From Erysipelotrichaceae bacterium (GTDB lineage Bacteria > Bacillota_I > Bacilli_A > Erysipelotrichales > Erysipelotrichaceae), in contig JANJWY010000079.1 in assembly GCA_024709285.1 (NCBI GenBank), forward strand, positions 1-7,328: DNA of 7,328 bases, read 5' to 3'. Of this stretch, positions 4,970 to 7,328 are shown piece after piece. Below the pieces are notes generated by a model, which had not been told where the DNA came from, made no database searches, and saw only the letters and a list, made by a program, of their open reading frames with translations. A program made the position numbers and the translations under genes. Positions within the stretch are counted from its first letter, which is position 1, and the number at the start of each line of letters is the position of its first letter.

Positions 4970-6732
4970 TCTGACTCACCTTCTTTCAAATCTCTGAAAA
5001 ATTGTATCACAGCGATGGCCGTCGGTCTACCGACAACCGCACTTAATTGATCTTCATTGGCCTCCTTAATTGCTTTCAAAGAGCCAAAATGCTTAAGAAG
5101 CTCTTTTTTACGCTTCTCACCAACACCTTCAATCTCATCCAATATCGAACGCGTCGATGCTTTCTGGCGCAACAAACGGTGATAAGTAACCGCGAAGCGA
5201 TGGACCTCATCTTGCATGGTCGATAAAAACATGGTCAGCGGTTCACCCGGCAACAGTTTCACTTCCTCTTGACTGCTTAGTAAAATCGAATCCGTGTTAT
5301 GCTTACTGTCCTTCGCTAATGCGATATAAGGGATGTCCAGATGCAATGATTCGATGATTTCCTTTGCGGCACCTAACTGAGGCAATCCGCCATCCACGAT
5401 GATCAAATCCGGCCGTTCGCCCTCTTCCTTCAACACTCTCAGCAATCTGCGGTACAATACTTCTTTCATTGATCCCACATCATTATTGCCTCCGCTTAAA
5501 CGGTAACGGCGATACTGTGACCGGTTGGGTTTTCCATCGGTAAACACGACCATCCCGGCGACCAGAAATGCTCCGGAAATATGCGAGTTGTCAAACAATT
5601 CAATTCGCGACAAGTCAGAAACCTGCAACAGCTCTGCCAGTTGCTTGGTGGCCACATCCCCAAACATTTCCGACTTTTCAATCATTTTAAACTTCAAGGA
5701 CAACTGCTCATGTGCATTATTCTGAGCCATCTCAACCAATCGATACTTATCACCTCGCTGCGGAGCAACCACAGAAACATTCAATATTTCACTTAACAGA
5801 TCCACATCCGCATCCAGAGGCACCAACAATTCCTTTGGTTTTGGCATATCGGTATAAAACTGGATCAGATAAGAAACAAACGCATCCCCCGCCGATTCCA
5901 CGGTAGGTTCAACGATGGATGTCTTCTGAATCAGCTTTCCATCACGGACAAAAAATCCGGTAATCGACAATATATTTTTCGAAATGGCATAAGCAAAGAC
6001 ATCCTGTTGCATGCGTTCACCAAACTGAACCTGCTGTTTCTGGGATATATGTTCGATGGATCGGATCGTATCACGAATCACGGCTGCTTTTTCAAATGCC
6101 AACACTTCAATCGCTTCATCCATCTCTTTCGTCAGACGATTCAATTGCGCTTTATTATCCCCTCTGAGAAACCGGCCGATTTCATCGATCATCGCGGCAT
6201 ACTGTTCTTTAGGCACCTCAAACTGACATGGCCCCAGACACTGTCCGATATGATAATACAGACAAACCTTCTTAGGCATGGTCTTGCATTTTCGGATCGG
6301 ATATAAATCGTTGAGCAGTTTGACTGTTTCCCGGGCCGCGCCGGTATCGGTAAAAGGACCAAAATACTTGGCTTTCTTATCTTTTTTCTTATCCCGCACG
6401 ACAATTAGTTGCGGATATGCATCCGAAGTGATTTTGATATACGGATAGGACTTATCGTCCATAAACATGATATTAAACCGAGGACGATATTGTTTGATCA
6501 GATTGATTTCCAATACCAATGCCTCTTTTTCAGTGTTGGTCACATAGAAATCAAAATCCTCGATCAGTGAAACCATCTTTTGCGTCTTACCTTCATGCGC
6601 ACCGGTAAAATACTGATTAAGCCGTGACTTCAGTTTTTTTGCTTTTCCGATGTAAATGATCTCGCCCTTGTTATCCTTCATCAGATAACAACCGGGCTGA
6701 AGCGGCAAGGACGACAGTTTTTCTTTAAGCAT
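4966..6732 (-). CDS. uvrC: UvrABC excinuclease subunit C
   Basis: The 588-residue protein makes both incisions in nucleotide excision repair after UvrA/UvrB damage recognition. The N-terminal GIY-YIG domain (about 10-90) makes the 3' cut; it has GCY at 14-16, YIG at 27-29, Arg37 and Glu75. Four cysteines (149, 157, 165, 169) have the spacing of the reported UvrC iron-sulfur site. The UVR motif that contacts UvrB lies at about 198-233 (AFEKAAVIRD). The C-terminal RNase H-like domain makes the 5' cut, with Asp381 (FDNSH), Asp447 (IIVDGG) and His511 (DEVHRF). Tandem helix-hairpin-helix motifs end the protein (about 530-588; IEGVGEKRKKELL). ATG 6732-6730 begins 1 nt after the mutS2 stop, with AAGGAAG inside the mutS2 3' end as the ribosome site. 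All catalytic residues and the full length are present. Confidence 0.98.
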   Translation of the reverse strand: MLKEKLSSLPLQPGCYLMKDNKGEIIYIGKAKKLKSRLNQYFTGAHEGKTQKMVSLIEDFDFYVTNTEKEALVLEINLIKQYRPRFNIMFMDDKSYPYIKITSDAYPQLIVVRDKKKDKKAKYFGPFTDTGAARETVKLLNDLYPIRKCKTMPKKVCLYYHIGQCLGPCQFEVPKEQYAAMIDEIGRFLRGDNKAQLNRLTKEMDEAIEVLAFEKAAVIRDTIRSIEHISQKQQVQFGERMQQDVFAYAISKNILSITGFFVRDGKLIQKTSIVEPTVESAGDAFVSYLIQFYTDMPKPKELLVPLDADVDLLSEILNVSVVAPQRGDKYRLVEMAQNNAHEQLSLKFKMIEKSEMFGDVATKQLAELLQVSDLSRIELFDNSHISGAFLVAGMVVFTDGKPNRSQYRRYRLSGGNNDVGSMKEVLYRRLLRVLKEEGERPDLIIVDGGLPQLGAAKEIIESLHLDIPYIALAKDSKHNTDSILLSSQEEVKLLPGEPLTMFLSTMQDEVHRFAVTYHRLLRQKASTRSILDEIEGVGEKRKKELLKHFGSLKAIKEANEDQLSAVVGRPTAIAVIQFFRDLKEGESE

Positions 6733-6733
6733 G

Positions 6734-7328
6734 TTATCTTCCTTTTAGCGTTACGACGGTAGCTCCGCCACCGCCTTCACCCTGTCCGCCCAGACGCAGT
6801 TCTTCTACAGACGAGTGATGATTCAACTTCGCCCAAATGGCCTTCCGCAATGCTCCGGTGCCATGTCCATGTACGATACGCACGGATTTCAGATTGCGCA
6901 AAACACAATCATCGATATATTTCTCTACAACCGGCAATGCTTCTTCAACGCGCATGCCGATCACATTGCACTCCATTGATACCGGAGCCATCAATCCGGA
7001 AACAGCCGAGACATTTCGGACGGCTTTCTTTTTGACAGCAGCGATTTTCATGATCTGCTTTTTACTCACCTTAAACGATTTTCCCAAAACTTCCACGGTA
7101 TATTGATTGCGATCGATAGCGGAAACGATACCAACTTGTGAGGTAGACAATATTCGGACGGTATCACCTGCACTTATGGCTCCTTCGACTTCAACTTCTT
7201 CATCCGCATCGACCATCTCTTCCAACTGCTTTTTGATTTCCAAACGCTGATGCGGTTTTTCTTGTTCTTTCAGCTGCTGAAGAAACTCCTCGGTTTTGAT
7301 CAGAGCATCTTCGACCAAAGCATTTGCC
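6734..7328 (-). CDS. mutS2: Endonuclease MutS2, C-terminal part (5' end outside the window)
   Basis: The frame is open through the window edge, so only the last 197 full codons are seen; the MutS-like clamp and ATPase domains lie outside. In order: the end of a charged coiled coil (EEFLQQLKEQEK and on), a KOW-like beta module (GDTVRILSTSQVGIV through VSKKQIMKI), and a C-terminal Smr domain. The Smr part has HGHGTGALRKAI and the Gly-rich end GQGEGGGGATVV. MutS2 in Bacillota acts on branched DNA and, in B. subtilis, on collided ribosomes, where its Smr domain helps splitting or cleavage. The first Smr motif, usually LDLRG, reads CNVIGMR here, so the acidic residue is replaced by Asn. The gene ends 1 nt before uvrC, and the two are surely co-transcribed. 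I treat the TTG at 7318 as internal, not a start. Confidence 0.95.
   Translation of the reverse strand, partial: ANALVEDALIKTEEFLQQLKEQEKPHQRLEIKKQLEEMVDADEEVEVEGAISAGDTVRILSTSQVGIVSAIDRNQYTVEVLGKSFKVSKKQIMKIAAVKKKAVRNVSAVSGLMAPVSMECNVIGMRVEEALPVVEKYIDDCVLRNLKSVRIVHGHGTGALRKAIWAKLNHHSSVEELRLGGQGEGGGGATVVTLKGR

Noticed and set aside
6007..6306. 99-codon plus-strand frame opposite uvrC, with other plus-strand frames at 5525-5906
   Set aside because: All are antisense to the intact uvrC reading frame, without ribosome sites or promoters; they are shadows.
1..7328. A new defence, mobile or biosynthetic system
   Set aside because: Every long gene except the 240-residue protein belongs to a well-known family; no repeats, CRISPR array, transposase or toxin-antitoxin pair could be seen.

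Overview
The window reads as an ordinary chromosomal stretch from a low-to-moderate GC Gram-positive bacterium (Bacillota). All genes lie on the minus strand, so the biological order runs from the high coordinates to the low ones. The organism call rests on strong AGGAGG-type ribosome sites, sigma-A-like TTGACA/TATAAT promoters, a CIRCE operator, a MutS2 with a Smr domain, and the order trigger factor then Lon. A DUF3196-like protein next to tig suggests Erysipelotrichia or a relative of the Mollicutes; this is inference, not proof.

Region 1 (7328 to 3774) is a tightly packed operon: the 3' part of mutS2, then uvrC after a 1-nt gap, murI, and a YfcE/YsnB-type phosphodiesterase. The last two junctions are both 4-nt GTGA overlaps, with GTG start codons. 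The operon combines DNA maintenance (MutS2, UvrC) with D-glutamate supply for the cell wall (MurI). Just downstream is tRNA-Arg(UCU), with an encoded CCA, its own probable promoter and a clear intrinsic terminator.

Region 2 (about 3622 to 1445) starts with a gene-free leader of about 220 bases holding two candidate promoters and several possible RNA hairpins. It is followed by an MFS transporter of unknown substrate and a 240-residue helical, acidic protein of unknown function, whose ribosome site overlaps the transporter's stop codon.

Region 3 (1458 to 1) is a protein-quality-control unit: trigger factor (tig) followed by the first 24 codons of an ATP-dependent Lon protease. A CIRCE operator with 17 of 18 arm bases matching lies directly on the -35 box of a near-consensus promoter in front of tig, so tig, and perhaps lon, should be repressed by HrcA and induced by heat. 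A terminator-like hairpin that contains the tig stop codon sits between tig and lon and may set how much lon is read through.

I found no mobile element, CRISPR array, phage gene or clearly new system. The most informative non-coding signals are the CIRCE/promoter composite at tig, the tig-lon hairpin and the transporter leader.
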